Below, piece after piece: positions 1-5,613 of a stretch of 5,613 bases of DNA. A program made the position numbers and the translations under genes. This DNA is from an uncultured Romboutsia sp. (GTDB taxonomy: Bacteria > Bacillota > Clostridia > Peptostreptococcales > Peptostreptococcaceae): contig CALESE010000196.1 in the NCBI GenBank assembly GCA_937907205.1, forward strand, positions 1-5,613. Reading direction: 5' to 3'. Each line of letters opens with the position of its first letter. The first letter of the stretch is position 1. The notes under the pieces were generated by a model. That model saw nothing but the letters and a program-made list of their open reading frames with translations. It was not told the DNA's origin and searched no databases.

Positions 1-91
1 ATTTTACCATATACTTTATACAGTGGTTTATCTTTGATTAGTTTTGTTAAATTTTCAAAAAAATTATCGGCATTTTCAGATAAATCTATAC
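1..91 (-). repeat. 91-bp direct repeat, copy 1 (open at left edge)
   Basis: This stretch matches 5337-5427 base for base except at two positions (56 and 69), in the same orientation and the same reading frame. It encodes IDLSENADNFF through PLYKVYGK of the large protein. One mismatch is silent (Ala) and the other changes Glu to Lys. Identity breaks down at position 92, which is the first base of the Gly codon standing at the usual catalytic Cys position. Since the repeat reaches the window edge, its full length is not visible. Such near-identity between paralogous toxin ends implies recent duplication or gene conversion. Confidence 0.95.
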
Positions 92-3000
92 CTCCTTTAT
101 CGTTATAATCTTTTCCTCCGTGAATTTTATTTCGGGTATCAGATTTAAAAAAATAATTCTTGCGTTCTGATAACATTTGATTAAAGTGTTCTATATCACT
201 AAAAATAACATCGGAAGATTTATATAACTCCACATATCTGTTGCCTAAAGTATTTTTATACAATCCTGAATATAATTCTCCAACCAATTCTGTGCTATTT
301 GCATCTAATGCTTCTTCTATGATATAGTATTCACCCTCTGCTATATTATTTGCTGACTGTTCATTATAATAAAAATATGTATCTTTTGATTTGTCTGGAT
401 ATGGTACTTCCTGTGTTGTATCATTATTTGCATCTGCTCTTTTCTTTATAGCTATACCACTTCTTGCTTCATATTCTTCTATTATATTACCATCTTCTAT
501 TATTTGAAGTTTTTCTCCATTAAATTTTAAACTTATCGGCTGCTCTATATGCCATACTTCACTTATGCTTGATTCCGGTGCTTTGGAATATGGGAAAAAA
601 TGAACATATTTACCAAACCATATCTCCTGATAATTTATCTCTACAATTCTACCATATAGTGGTAATTGATATATTTTATTATTACCTATATGTTGATTTG
701 ATATATTAGAAGATGAAGTAGAAAGCATATTTGCTGCTAAACATGTTCCACTGGCACTTACTGTTATATCCGATACATGAAATTTATCTATTTTTAAACT
801 TATATCACTGTTATTTAGTTTATCTGACAATCCATAGCCCCAATAGGTAACAACATTTTTTTCATCTGGAAAGTTTTTATGAACTGCCTCTAACTCTATT
901 TTATCAGGTAGTATCTCTTTCCCATCGTCTTTATAAACTGGATACTTATTCATTGATATAACATTGTAACTATAAGTTGGTAATGCCTGCCTTCCCAATA
1001 TTATATAAGATTGTATATCTTCTTTATTGATATAGCTAATATCTATAGTTTTATTATCATAAATAGCTTTTACTGATACAGCAAAAGAAAATATTAGTAC
1101 TGAACTGTTATTTTTTAAAAGATTTTCCTGTGACCATTCATCTCTTACTATACTTATATTGGTGCCATATATAGCTTCAGTATCTGAATTAGTTTTTGTC
1201 AATAGGTGTATTTTACCATTATTTATTATAGAGCTGATTTTTTTATCCTCATACTCATTTGCTAAACATTCAATATATCCCCATCTTATACATTTTTCTT
1301 TATTGACTTCTAATACTTCTATACCAACTGTTTTATATTCAGCTGAAAGTTTAATAATATTTTTATACCTACTTATTAATAAAACTTTGTGTATTTTTAT
1401 TATCAAAGGCAAATCACCTATATTTAAACTAATATCACCCTCATAAAGATTGTTTGATATTTTTTTATAATTCAGTTGTTTAGTATCATTGCATTTGCTA
1501 TCCTTTTTGTGAGCATTTAGTAACCTTTGTTTTGATATAGAAAAGCCAGCATGAAGATTACTTTTTATTTTTTCTTTATTTATTAAAAACTCTAATAAAA
1601 TTTTATTGTCTTCTTCCTTTATTTCTCCCTCAATTAATTCTGATGTTTTACATAAATACATATAATATGAATATGTTGCAAGTTCATAGGGAGGTAAATA
1701 TGTTCCATCTGTTATCTTTACTGTTAGTTTAATTGTAACAGCTCCTGATGGTGAAATAGTGCTTATTTGACTGCTGGCATTCATTGTTCCTGCTTTTAGT
1801 GTAATAGATGCCAAACTATATTGTGCATTAGTATCTGAAGTTGATGATAATACAGGTTTTATGTCGTTACTATATTCAGGATCACTTTCTATATATTTAT
1901 CATAATTAATAAACTCAAAAGTTTTATTTTTATAAAATATTCTAAAACTCCTTAGTAATGGGTTATATTCTCCGCTAATATTTTGATTATCACACTCACA
2001 TTCATATTTACATTCTTCATGTTTAGCATTAGTGGGAGTAAATATTCCATAAAGTGGTATAAACTTATCATTATCTATATCGTACCATATAAATTTAATA
2101 TTTCTGTCTTTCAAATTTTGACAGTCAATAACATATCTATTACTATCATTTTTTAAATCATAAAGAAGAATAAAATAATTACCTTGTTTATTTGGCTCAA
2201 TATGTATAAAGTTTAATCTTATAGCTTTGTGCATATCTATAAGCAATAATGTATTTCTACTTGGTGGTATTTTATTAGAATAAAGTCTTACACCTTTCCA
2301 AAAATCATATCTGTTTGGATTATCTGTTGCAAAAATATTACTTATTAAACAAAATTGCTGTTCATCTCCATTATTAGTCATTTGAACATCTGAAGGCAAT
2401 ATTGCTAATAATTTATCTTCTAAATATTTTCTAAATGGTTCCAATATATCATCTATATTTGCAAATTCTAAAAAATTATACCGATATTTTGATGTATTCT
2501 CATCCATACCAAGCATATCTAATTTTAATATAGTGTCTAATTCATCTAGGTTGTTATAATTAGCATTGATTTCTTGACTTAATATATCTAATTCATTGTT
2601 ATAGCGAATCTTCATAAATTCATAATATGTTTTCTTGCTAGATGCTCCTATATTATCTATTTGAAAGTTTAAATGACTAAATATATCTATACAGCTATAA
2701 AACATTGCATGCTTTTTATCCTTTTTAAACATTTCAATATTTACTATACTATAATATAATGACTCCATAATTCTAAAATAATGATAACTTTCTGGTATTG
2801 TTTGTAAACTTAAAGTGTGGTTAAAGTAATATCTTATACTAAACCATAAAATAAAATGACTTTTAGTCTTATAGGCATAGCCCACAAAAGACAAATAATC
2901 ATTATATTTAAGCCATACAACACTATTACTATACAGACTTGACAATATAAAATATGAACGTTTTTTTATCAGATAATTTTCAAAAAATAAATTTATTGTA

Positions 3001-3488
3001 TATATATATCCTTTATGTAAATCTGCATTATTAGCAGCATTGTTCTTTTTATTAAATCTTTCTAAAACACTTTTATTAAAAATCTCTATTAAAACATTAT
3101 ATATTATCTCAATATATGGTTCTGCATCTTCACCACTTGATAAATATATCACTTTTGAATCTGTAAACAATTGTAGATATTTACTAGATGGACTATCATG
3201 AAAACATGAAAAATTTGATGGCTGTTTATAGGTAGAAACTTTTTGCTGTAATTTGTGAACATCCTGCTCGTATTTACGAGTTTTATTTGTTGATAAATTA
3301 TCATCTATATGTTCAGATAGATATATTTCTTCCGACATATAGTGCTCTAACATACTTTCAGCATATTTTTTATTATTTTTTTTAGTAGGTAAAACTATAT
3401 ATTTGCCATCATCAAATTCTATTAAATATGTTTTCTTAAATAATTTTATAAAAATATTTTTAAGTTCATTATTATAAAACTTATCCAT
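1..3488 (-). CDS. Large putative VgrG-linked effector with C-terminal L,D-transpeptidase-like domain (partial, runs off left edge)
   Basis: I translated this frame through every line: 1162 codons without a stop from ATG at 3488 to the window edge, so the 3' end is missing. The start is supported by AGGTG four bases upstream. There is no signal peptide or clear membrane segment, as expected of cargo loaded onto a secretion spike. Residues 1-400 are mostly helical in character, with an N-terminus rich in Lys, Asn and Tyr, and match nothing I recognise. Residues about 400-980 look beta-rich, with a Cys cluster at 490-499. From about 985 there is a Tlde1/DUF2778-like domain: an opening strand pair (LKFNGEKL, then YEARSG at 1006-1011), an EGEYY turn at 1051-1055, and IHGGK (His 1123) followed by GGIDLSENADNFF. 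Family members usually have GCIDL, so the catalytic Cys position is Gly 1133. The protein begins 7 bp after a VgrG-like tail, which suggests a T6SS-type cargo. The frame is certain, the domain likely, the delivery route inferred. Confidence 0.85.
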   Translation of the reverse strand, partial: MDKFYNNELKNIFIKLFKKTYLIEFDDGKYIVLPTKKNNKKYAESMLEHYMSEEIYLSEHIDDNLSTNKTRKYEQDVHKLQQKVSTYKQPSNFSCFHDSPSSKYLQLFTDSKVIYLSSGEDAEPYIEIIYNVLIEIFNKSVLERFNKKNNAANNADLHKGYIYTINLFFENYLIKKRSYFILSSLYSNSVVWLKYNDYLSFVGYAYKTKSHFILWFSIRYYFNHTLSLQTIPESYHYFRIMESLYYSIVNIEMFKKDKKHAMFYSCIDIFSHLNFQIDNIGASSKKTYYEFMKIRYNNELDILSQEINANYNNLDELDTILKLDMLGMDENTSKYRYNFLEFANIDDILEPFRKYLEDKLLAILPSDVQMTNNGDEQQFCLISNIFATDNPNRYDFWKGVRLYSNKIPPSRNTLLLIDMHKAIRLNFIHIEPNKQGNYFILLYDLKNDSNRYVIDCQNLKDRNIKFIWYDIDNDKFIPLYGIFTPTNAKHEECKYECECDNQNISGEYNPLLRSFRIFYKNKTFEFINYDKYIESDPEYSNDIKPVLSSTSDTNAQYSLASITLKAGTMNASSQISTISPSGAVTIKLTVKITDGTYLPPYELATYSYYMYLCKTSELIEGEIKEEDNKILLEFLINKEKIKSNLHAGFSISKQRLLNAHKKDSKCNDTKQLNYKKISNNLYEGDISLNIGDLPLIIKIHKVLLISRYKNIIKLSAEYKTVGIEVLEVNKEKCIRWGYIECLANEYEDKKISSIINNGKIHLLTKTNSDTEAIYGTNISIVRDEWSQENLLKNNSSVLIFSFAVSVKAIYDNKTIDISYINKEDIQSYIILGRQALPTYSYNVISMNKYPVYKDDGKEILPDKIELEAVHKNFPDEKNVVTYWGYGLSDKLNNSDISLKIDKFHVSDITVSASGTCLAANMLSTSSSNISNQHIGNNKIYQLPLYGRIVEINYQEIWFGKYVHFFPYSKAPESSISEVWHIEQPISLKFNGEKLQIIEDGNIIEEYEARSGIAIKKRADANNDTTQEVPYPDKSKDTYFYYNEQSANNIAEGEYYIIEEALDANSTELVGELYSGLYKNTLGNRYVELYKSSDVIFSDIEHFNQMLSERKNYFFKSDTRNKIHGGKDYNDKGGIDLSENADNFFENLTKLIKDKPLYKVYGK
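3..542 (-). other. Tlde1/DUF2778-like toxin domain within the large protein (incomplete at its end)
   Basis: This is the region of residues about 983-1162 of the large protein. Seen directly: strand-rich opening, the Ser-Gly at 1010-1011, a Glu-Gly-Glu-Tyr turn at 1051-1054, the IHGGK motif with His 1123, and an IDLSENADNFF helix entry at 1134-1144. In the Tlde1/DUF2778 families, which have a YkuD-like L,D-transpeptidase fold, the order is P-x-G-x-Y, then HGG, then S-x-GCIDL. These enzymes attack peptide stems of peptidoglycan or exchange D-amino acids into them in the periplasm. Here the Cys is replaced by Gly at 1133 (GGT at 92-90) and the preceding Ser is absent, so this module may be catalytically dead. 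The protein may continue into a second transpeptidase-like domain outside the window, as the cassette gene does. Confidence 0.6.
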
Positions 3489-3489
3489 T

Positions 3490-3497
3490 CCACACCT
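3490..3497 (-). promoter_or_regulatory. Ribosome binding site of the large effector gene
   Basis: On the minus strand AGGTGTGG lies directly before the ATG at 3488, its AGGTG core four bases from the start codon. It overlaps the stop codon of the VgrG-like remnant (3496-3498), so the two reading frames were probably translationally coupled when the upstream gene was intact. It supports the ATG at 3488 as the true start. Confidence 0.65.
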
Positions 3498-3633
3498 ACT
3501 TCTTAATATTAAACTTACCTTTGTTTAATGTCAACCCTTTTCTGTCCAGCAATAGTTCTACTTCGCTTATTTTTAATGTCATACTGTTGCCGTCTGATGT
3601 GATACTGGCTTTATCGCCTATATTTATTGTAAA
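3496..3633 (-). pseudogene. Remnant of the C-terminal beta-spike of a VgrG-like protein
   Basis: The frame reads about 45 residues from FTINIGDKAS to GKFNIKK and a TAG. The alternating pattern, with hydrophobic residues at every second position and glycine turns (ITSDGNSMTL, then GLTLNKGKFNI), resembles the last turns of the gp5-like triple-stranded beta-helix that ends VgrG proteins. There is no start codon with a ribosome binding site in this frame, and an in-frame TAA lies at 3660-3658, so it cannot be a complete gene. It ends 7 bp before the large effector gene, the usual place of a vgrG relative to its cargo. I infer that an intact vgrG once preceded the effector and lost its 5' part by recombination. 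The match is by pattern only. Another beta-helical protein is possible. Confidence 0.5.
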
Positions 3634-3679
3634 TGATGAATATAACACATAATATTGTTATACATTTAATTCTTACCAT
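3611..3679 (-). pseudogene. Truncated start of a further exported protein (22 codons)
   Basis: An ATG at 3679 with AAGGAG six bases upstream opens a frame that starts MVRIKCITILCVIFII, a positively charged then hydrophobic stretch like the first part of a signal peptide or lipoprotein leader. It then runs into the VgrG-like segment in the wrong frame and stops at TAA 3613-3611. The ribosome binding site overlaps the end of the preceding immunity-like gene, so this was probably the next gene of the same operon, perhaps a second immunity protein. The break is near 3630-3640. A functional 22-residue membrane peptide cannot be excluded but seems less likely. Confidence 0.55.
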
Positions 3680-3681
3680 AT

Positions 3682-4533
3682 CTAACTCCTTAGTGATACA
3701 TACTCACAATAATTTATTTGACTTTTATGGATATAACCTAATACCCCATTTTCCCATGTTGGCTCTCCTGCTTTTAAAAATAATGCTAACAACCAATTAC
3801 TATTAAAATCTATTGCAGGCATCTCTATTAAATAACCTTTATCAATATCATGACTATTATCGTCATTTAATGTGTTTTTATATATCCTAAAAAGAATTTT
3901 ACCACCAGGTGATGCCCTAAAATTAACATAATCATCACTTGTAATAAGGCACATAGTATTACTTGTTTGATTGGCATCTAAATACCATTTTTTTACTTTT
4001 CCTGTTGGCTGGATATAGGAACTATCAAACTGAGCTGCATAACCTAACTCATTTATTATTTGCAAATTATTGATAGTTAACTCCACATGAGTTGCAAACC
4101 CGCCTATTATATTTCTATCTTTTTTAGTATATTTATCTCCAAATATCTTTTTAAATTCATCATCTGGTATATTAACACTATCACTTAGTATGCTTGACAG
4201 ATATTTATTAGATACATCTTTTAATAATACAATGCTATCAAAACTATATCCATCTGTCAAATTTATTCTTTCCGGTATATCAGGATAAAAAATAAATCTC
4301 CATTTAGCAGGAATTGCTATATCATCTATATGATAATGGTATACCAAAACACCACTAATTTTTCCACTGCCACTAAAGTATGTATATAATTGGTCTGGGG
4401 ATTTTTTATCATATTTTAGTGACGAATCATATATTCCATCAGCACTAAATAATTCAACAAAATCATCTCTTGATACAGCATATGAGTTTGAAAAAGCTAC
4501 AAATACAAATAATATTACAATGAATGGTTTCAT
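3682..4533 (-). CDS. Exported SH3b-like protein, candidate periplasmic immunity protein
   Basis: The 283-aa protein has a textbook signal peptide: a lysine at residue 2, a hydrophobic core (IVILFVFVAF), and a likely signal peptidase I site after Ser-Tyr-Ala at 17-19. There is no lipobox Cys, so it should be a soluble periplasmic protein. Residues 20-195 are a mixed region I do not recognise. Residues about 196-276 resemble a bacterial SH3 domain: VNFRASPGGKIL at 203-214 (compare VNVRxGPG) and a closing GYIHKSQI at 266-273. The gene starts 10 bp after the stop of the transpeptidase-like gene, with AGGTGG overlapping that stop, so the pair is one transcription unit. Immunity proteins against peptidoglycan-attacking effectors act in the periplasm and are encoded next to their toxin, so immunity is the simplest role. 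SH3b domains also bind cell wall peptides, which could mean a wall-binding accessory protein instead. The immunity role is inferred from export and position. Confidence 0.8.
   Translation of the reverse strand: MKPFIVILFVFVAFSNSYAVSRDDFVELFSADGIYDSSLKYDKKSPDQLYTYFSGSGKISGVLVYHYHIDDIAIPAKWRFIFYPDIPERINLTDGYSFDSIVLLKDVSNKYLSSILSDSVNIPDDEFKKIFGDKYTKKDRNIIGGFATHVELTINNLQIINELGYAAQFDSSYIQPTGKVKKWYLDANQTSNTMCLITSDDYVNFRASPGGKILFRIYKNTLNDDNSHDIDKGYLIEMPAIDFNSNWLLALFLKAGEPTWENGVLGYIHKSQINYCEYVSLRS
3686..3691 (-). promoter_or_regulatory. AAGGAG ribosome binding site of the truncated gene
   Basis: AAGGAG on the minus strand sits six bases before the ATG at 3679 and lies inside the last codons of the preceding gene (Leu-Arg-Ser-stop). 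This is an arrangement expected of coupled operon genes. It is the strongest Shine-Dalgarno match in the window, yet it now serves only a 22-codon frame, which argues that a real gene once started here. Confidence 0.6.
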
Positions 4534-4539
4534 ATAGAT

Positions 4540-4545
4540 CCACCT
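4540..4545 (-). promoter_or_regulatory. AGGTGG ribosome binding site of the immunity-like gene
   Basis: AGGTGG on the minus strand lies six bases before the ATG at 4533 and overlaps the TAG stop of the upstream gene (4546-4544). The overlap suggests that translation of the immunity-like protein is coupled to that of the toxin-like protein. It fixes the start at 4533, which is also the start of the signal peptide. Confidence 0.7.
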
Positions 4546-5518
4546 ATGATTTTATTTTTAAATTTCTATCTGTTATTATATTAATAAAAAAGTTTTCTAT
4601 TGTAGAATAGGATTTTCCTTTTTTATAATTTATAAATGCTTTAGGGTCATGCATTATCATTGCATTCATTAATTTAGCTACAGAACTTACTGTAGATAAT
4701 TCATTTTTTGCCCTTGTTGGAAAGGTTATATCATCAACCTGATCTGTCGGCAATAAACAGCCTTCACTCCAACCACCACTAAGTCCATAATGTATTAATA
4801 TATCTTCTCTATATCCACAATTTTTTTCACTACCTACAATTAAATTATCACTATATAACTCAGGCATAATATGTACATGAGTAGAACCATATTTGTTTCT
4901 ACTAAAATGTACACATGACCTATCTTTACAAGTTATAACATTAATATGTTTATATAAATTAGAAATTGTATTATATAAATTACTTATAATATTACTACTA
5001 AAATTATGATTAGTTGAATCAATAAAAAAAGCTTTAGTAGAATATCTCCAAAATACTTTATATAACCCATCTGTTATTTTAGTATCGCTTCCAGCTTTTT
5101 TTTGTTGTTCATCCTGAGATAAATTTTTACCTGCACTATTTGGATTGTATGATGCAGGTTCTATAATATATCCTTTAATATCATTTCCTTCACTATCTTT
5201 TAATATTGTATTGTTATAATGTAAACAATATTCACTCACTGTAGACCAATTTTTTGATTTACCAATACGATACTCCCATTTTCTATTTACTGATAAAATA
5301 AGTATCTTATTATAATCTACTTCCAATTTTATTGGTATTTTACCATATACTTTATACAGTGGTTTATCTTTGATTAGTTTTGTTAAATTTTTAAAAAAAT
5401 TATCAGCATTTTCAGATAAATCTATACAACCATGGATTATATTTGATATCATAAAATTATTATAATGACTTGTAACATTTATAATATAATCTTTTGTAGT
5501 AATAATATTATTAATCAC
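4544..5518 (-). CDS. Mosaic L,D-transpeptidase-fold toxin-like protein (orphan toxin module)
   Basis: This 324-aa frame starts at GTG 5518 without any visible Shine-Dalgarno. The next in-frame ATG (residue 23) has none either. Residues 1-30 are not alignable with the large effector. From Cys 31 (HGCIDLSENADNFF) to residue 61 it is nearly identical to the end of that protein, so it carries only the last piece of the Tlde1/DUF2778-like domain, including the GCIDL Cys that the large protein lacks. Residues about 100-265 form a second domain: strand region 99-121, TDGLYKV at 149-155 (compare the PAGTYxV turn), and REDILIHYG...WSEGCLLP at 237-257 with His 243 and Cys 254. That resembles DUF5675/YkuD-type His...Ser-x-Gly-Cys active sites that act on peptidoglycan peptides. 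No signal peptide is seen. It pairs with the exported protein 10 bp downstream as toxin and immunity. Whether it is expressed alone or is a silent recombination donor is open. Confidence 0.75.
   Translation of the reverse strand: MINNIITTKDYIINVTSHYNNFMISNIIHGCIDLSENADNFFKNLTKLIKDKPLYKVYGKIPIKLEVDYNKILILSVNRKWEYRIGKSKNWSTVSEYCLHYNNTILKDSEGNDIKGYIIEPASYNPNSAGKNLSQDEQQKKAGSDTKITDGLYKVFWRYSTKAFFIDSTNHNFSSNIISNLYNTISNLYKHINVITCKDRSCVHFSRNKYGSTHVHIMPELYSDNLIVGSEKNCGYREDILIHYGLSGGWSEGCLLPTDQVDDITFPTRAKNELSTVSSVAKLMNAMIMHDPKAFINYKKGKSYSTIENFFINIITDRNLKIKS
4757..4792 (-). other. Putative catalytic His...Ser-Glu-Gly-Cys motif of the second transpeptidase-like domain
   Basis: Codons 243-254 of the mosaic protein read HYGLSGGWSEGC. 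The spacing His-x-Gly followed by Ser-x-Gly-Cys is the hallmark of YkuD-fold L,D-transpeptidases and relatives such as DUF5675, in which the Cys attacks the peptide stem and the His assists. All the expected residues are present, unlike in the visible domain of the large protein. Confidence 0.6.
5337..5427 (-). repeat. 91-bp direct repeat, copy 2
   Basis: This is the partner of the repeat at the left edge: same orientation, same frame, 89 of 91 bases equal. Matching on the 5' side of the coding strand ends at 5428, the first base of Cys codon 31 (TGT here, GGT in the large gene). The remaining similarity downstream of 5337 cannot be tested because the other copy leaves the window. Confidence 0.95.
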
Positions 5519-5613
5519 AAATATAGTGATATTATCTATACTCCAAGCCTGCTGACTTTTACAGGCTTGGAAAGGTAGTATGTATTAATATCAAATTTCT
5601 ATGGTAATATATA
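5519..5613. other. Non-coding leader at the right edge
   Basis: Apart from the hairpin I see no gene here. On the minus strand three short frames run in from the edge and stop at TAG (5601-5599), TGA (5593-5591) and TAA (5561-5559). The TGA one (ending YITIEI) could be the last codons of an upstream gene with the hairpin behind it, but too few residues are visible to claim this. The frame of the mosaic toxin-like gene stays open back to TAA 5587-5585 without a better start codon. No convincing sigma-70 promoter stands out from the AT background. Confidence 0.4.
5542..5571. repeat. Perfect 10-bp inverted repeat (hairpin) upstream of the toxin cassette
   Basis: TCCAAGCCTG at 5542-5551 and CAGGCTTGGA at 5562-5571 pair perfectly around a 10-base loop. 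It is one of the most GC-rich spots in a very AT-rich window. Neither strand shows a run of T after the stem, so it is not a classical intrinsic terminator, although it could still end the transcript of a gene lying beyond the right edge. Other possibilities are a protein binding site, a leader hairpin of the cassette transcript, or a recombination-related site at the cassette boundary. Confidence 0.6.

Noticed and set aside
1159..1446. A 95-codon plus-strand open frame
   Set aside because: It lies opposite the continuous minus-strand frame of the large effector, has no convincing ribosome binding site and shows composition typical of a reverse-strand shadow.
1941..1960. ACTAAGGAGTT inside the large gene, the same string as the ribosome binding site of the truncated gene
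   Set aside because: Within the large gene it simply encodes Leu-Leu-Arg-Ser in frame and is not followed by a start codon that opens a frame. The shared string is short enough to be chance.
5501..5512. AATAATATTATT palindrome near the start of the cassette gene
   Set aside because: It consists only of A and T, is within the first codons, and such palindromes are expected by chance at this base composition.
5520..5546. Possible promoter (TTGGAG ... TATATT) before the cassette gene
   Set aside because: The spacing is 15 bases, the -35 match is poor, the -10 would abut the start codon, and similar TATATT strings occur everywhere in this AT-rich sequence.
5542..5571. Integron-type attC site
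   Set aside because: The hairpin is short and perfect and I see no GTTRRRY/RYYYAAC core sites or extruded bases, so nothing specific supports an integron cassette.

Overview
The window is strongly AT-rich (roughly a quarter to 30% G+C by eye). All recognisable coding sequence is on the minus strand. The use of Shine-Dalgarno motifs (AGGTGG, AAGGAG), a Sec-type signal peptide, and toxin-like domains of peptidoglycan L,D-transpeptidase type point to an AT-rich diderm bacterium. Brachyspira, Fusobacteriota or an Arcobacter-like lineage would fit, but the sequence does not decide between them.

Reading along the minus strand (from high to low coordinates): (i) 5519-5613 is a leader with a 10-bp-stem hairpin. 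(ii) 5518-4544 is a 324-aa protein of mosaic appearance. It joins the last piece of one transpeptidase-like domain to a second domain carrying its own His...Ser-x-Gly-Cys motif. (iii) 4533-3682 is a 283-aa exported protein with an SH3b-like C-terminus, 10 bp downstream and a good candidate for the immunity partner. (iv) 3679-3611 is the ribosome binding site and signal-peptide-like start of another exported protein, broken off after about 16 residues. (v) 3633-3496 is an out-of-frame remnant resembling the repetitive C-terminal beta-spike of a VgrG protein. (vi) From 3488 off the left edge runs one uninterrupted frame of 1162 visible residues: a large protein without a signal peptide whose visible C-terminus is a Tlde1/DUF2778-like L,D-transpeptidase-fold toxin domain.

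The interpretation that joins these is a type VI-like (VgrG-linked) polymorphic toxin locus. The large protein follows the VgrG tail by 7 bp, as VgrG cargo genes do. A second toxin/immunity cassette lies between it and whatever precedes it. A 91-bp direct repeat (1-91 and 5337-5427, two mismatches, open at the left edge) links the toxin end of the large gene to the start of the cassette gene, a hallmark of displaced 'orphan' toxin modules. The junction at about 3630 looks like the other recombination scar. The repeat, the open frame and the fragments were read directly. The family assignments rest on motif recognition, and the secretion and immunity roles are inference.
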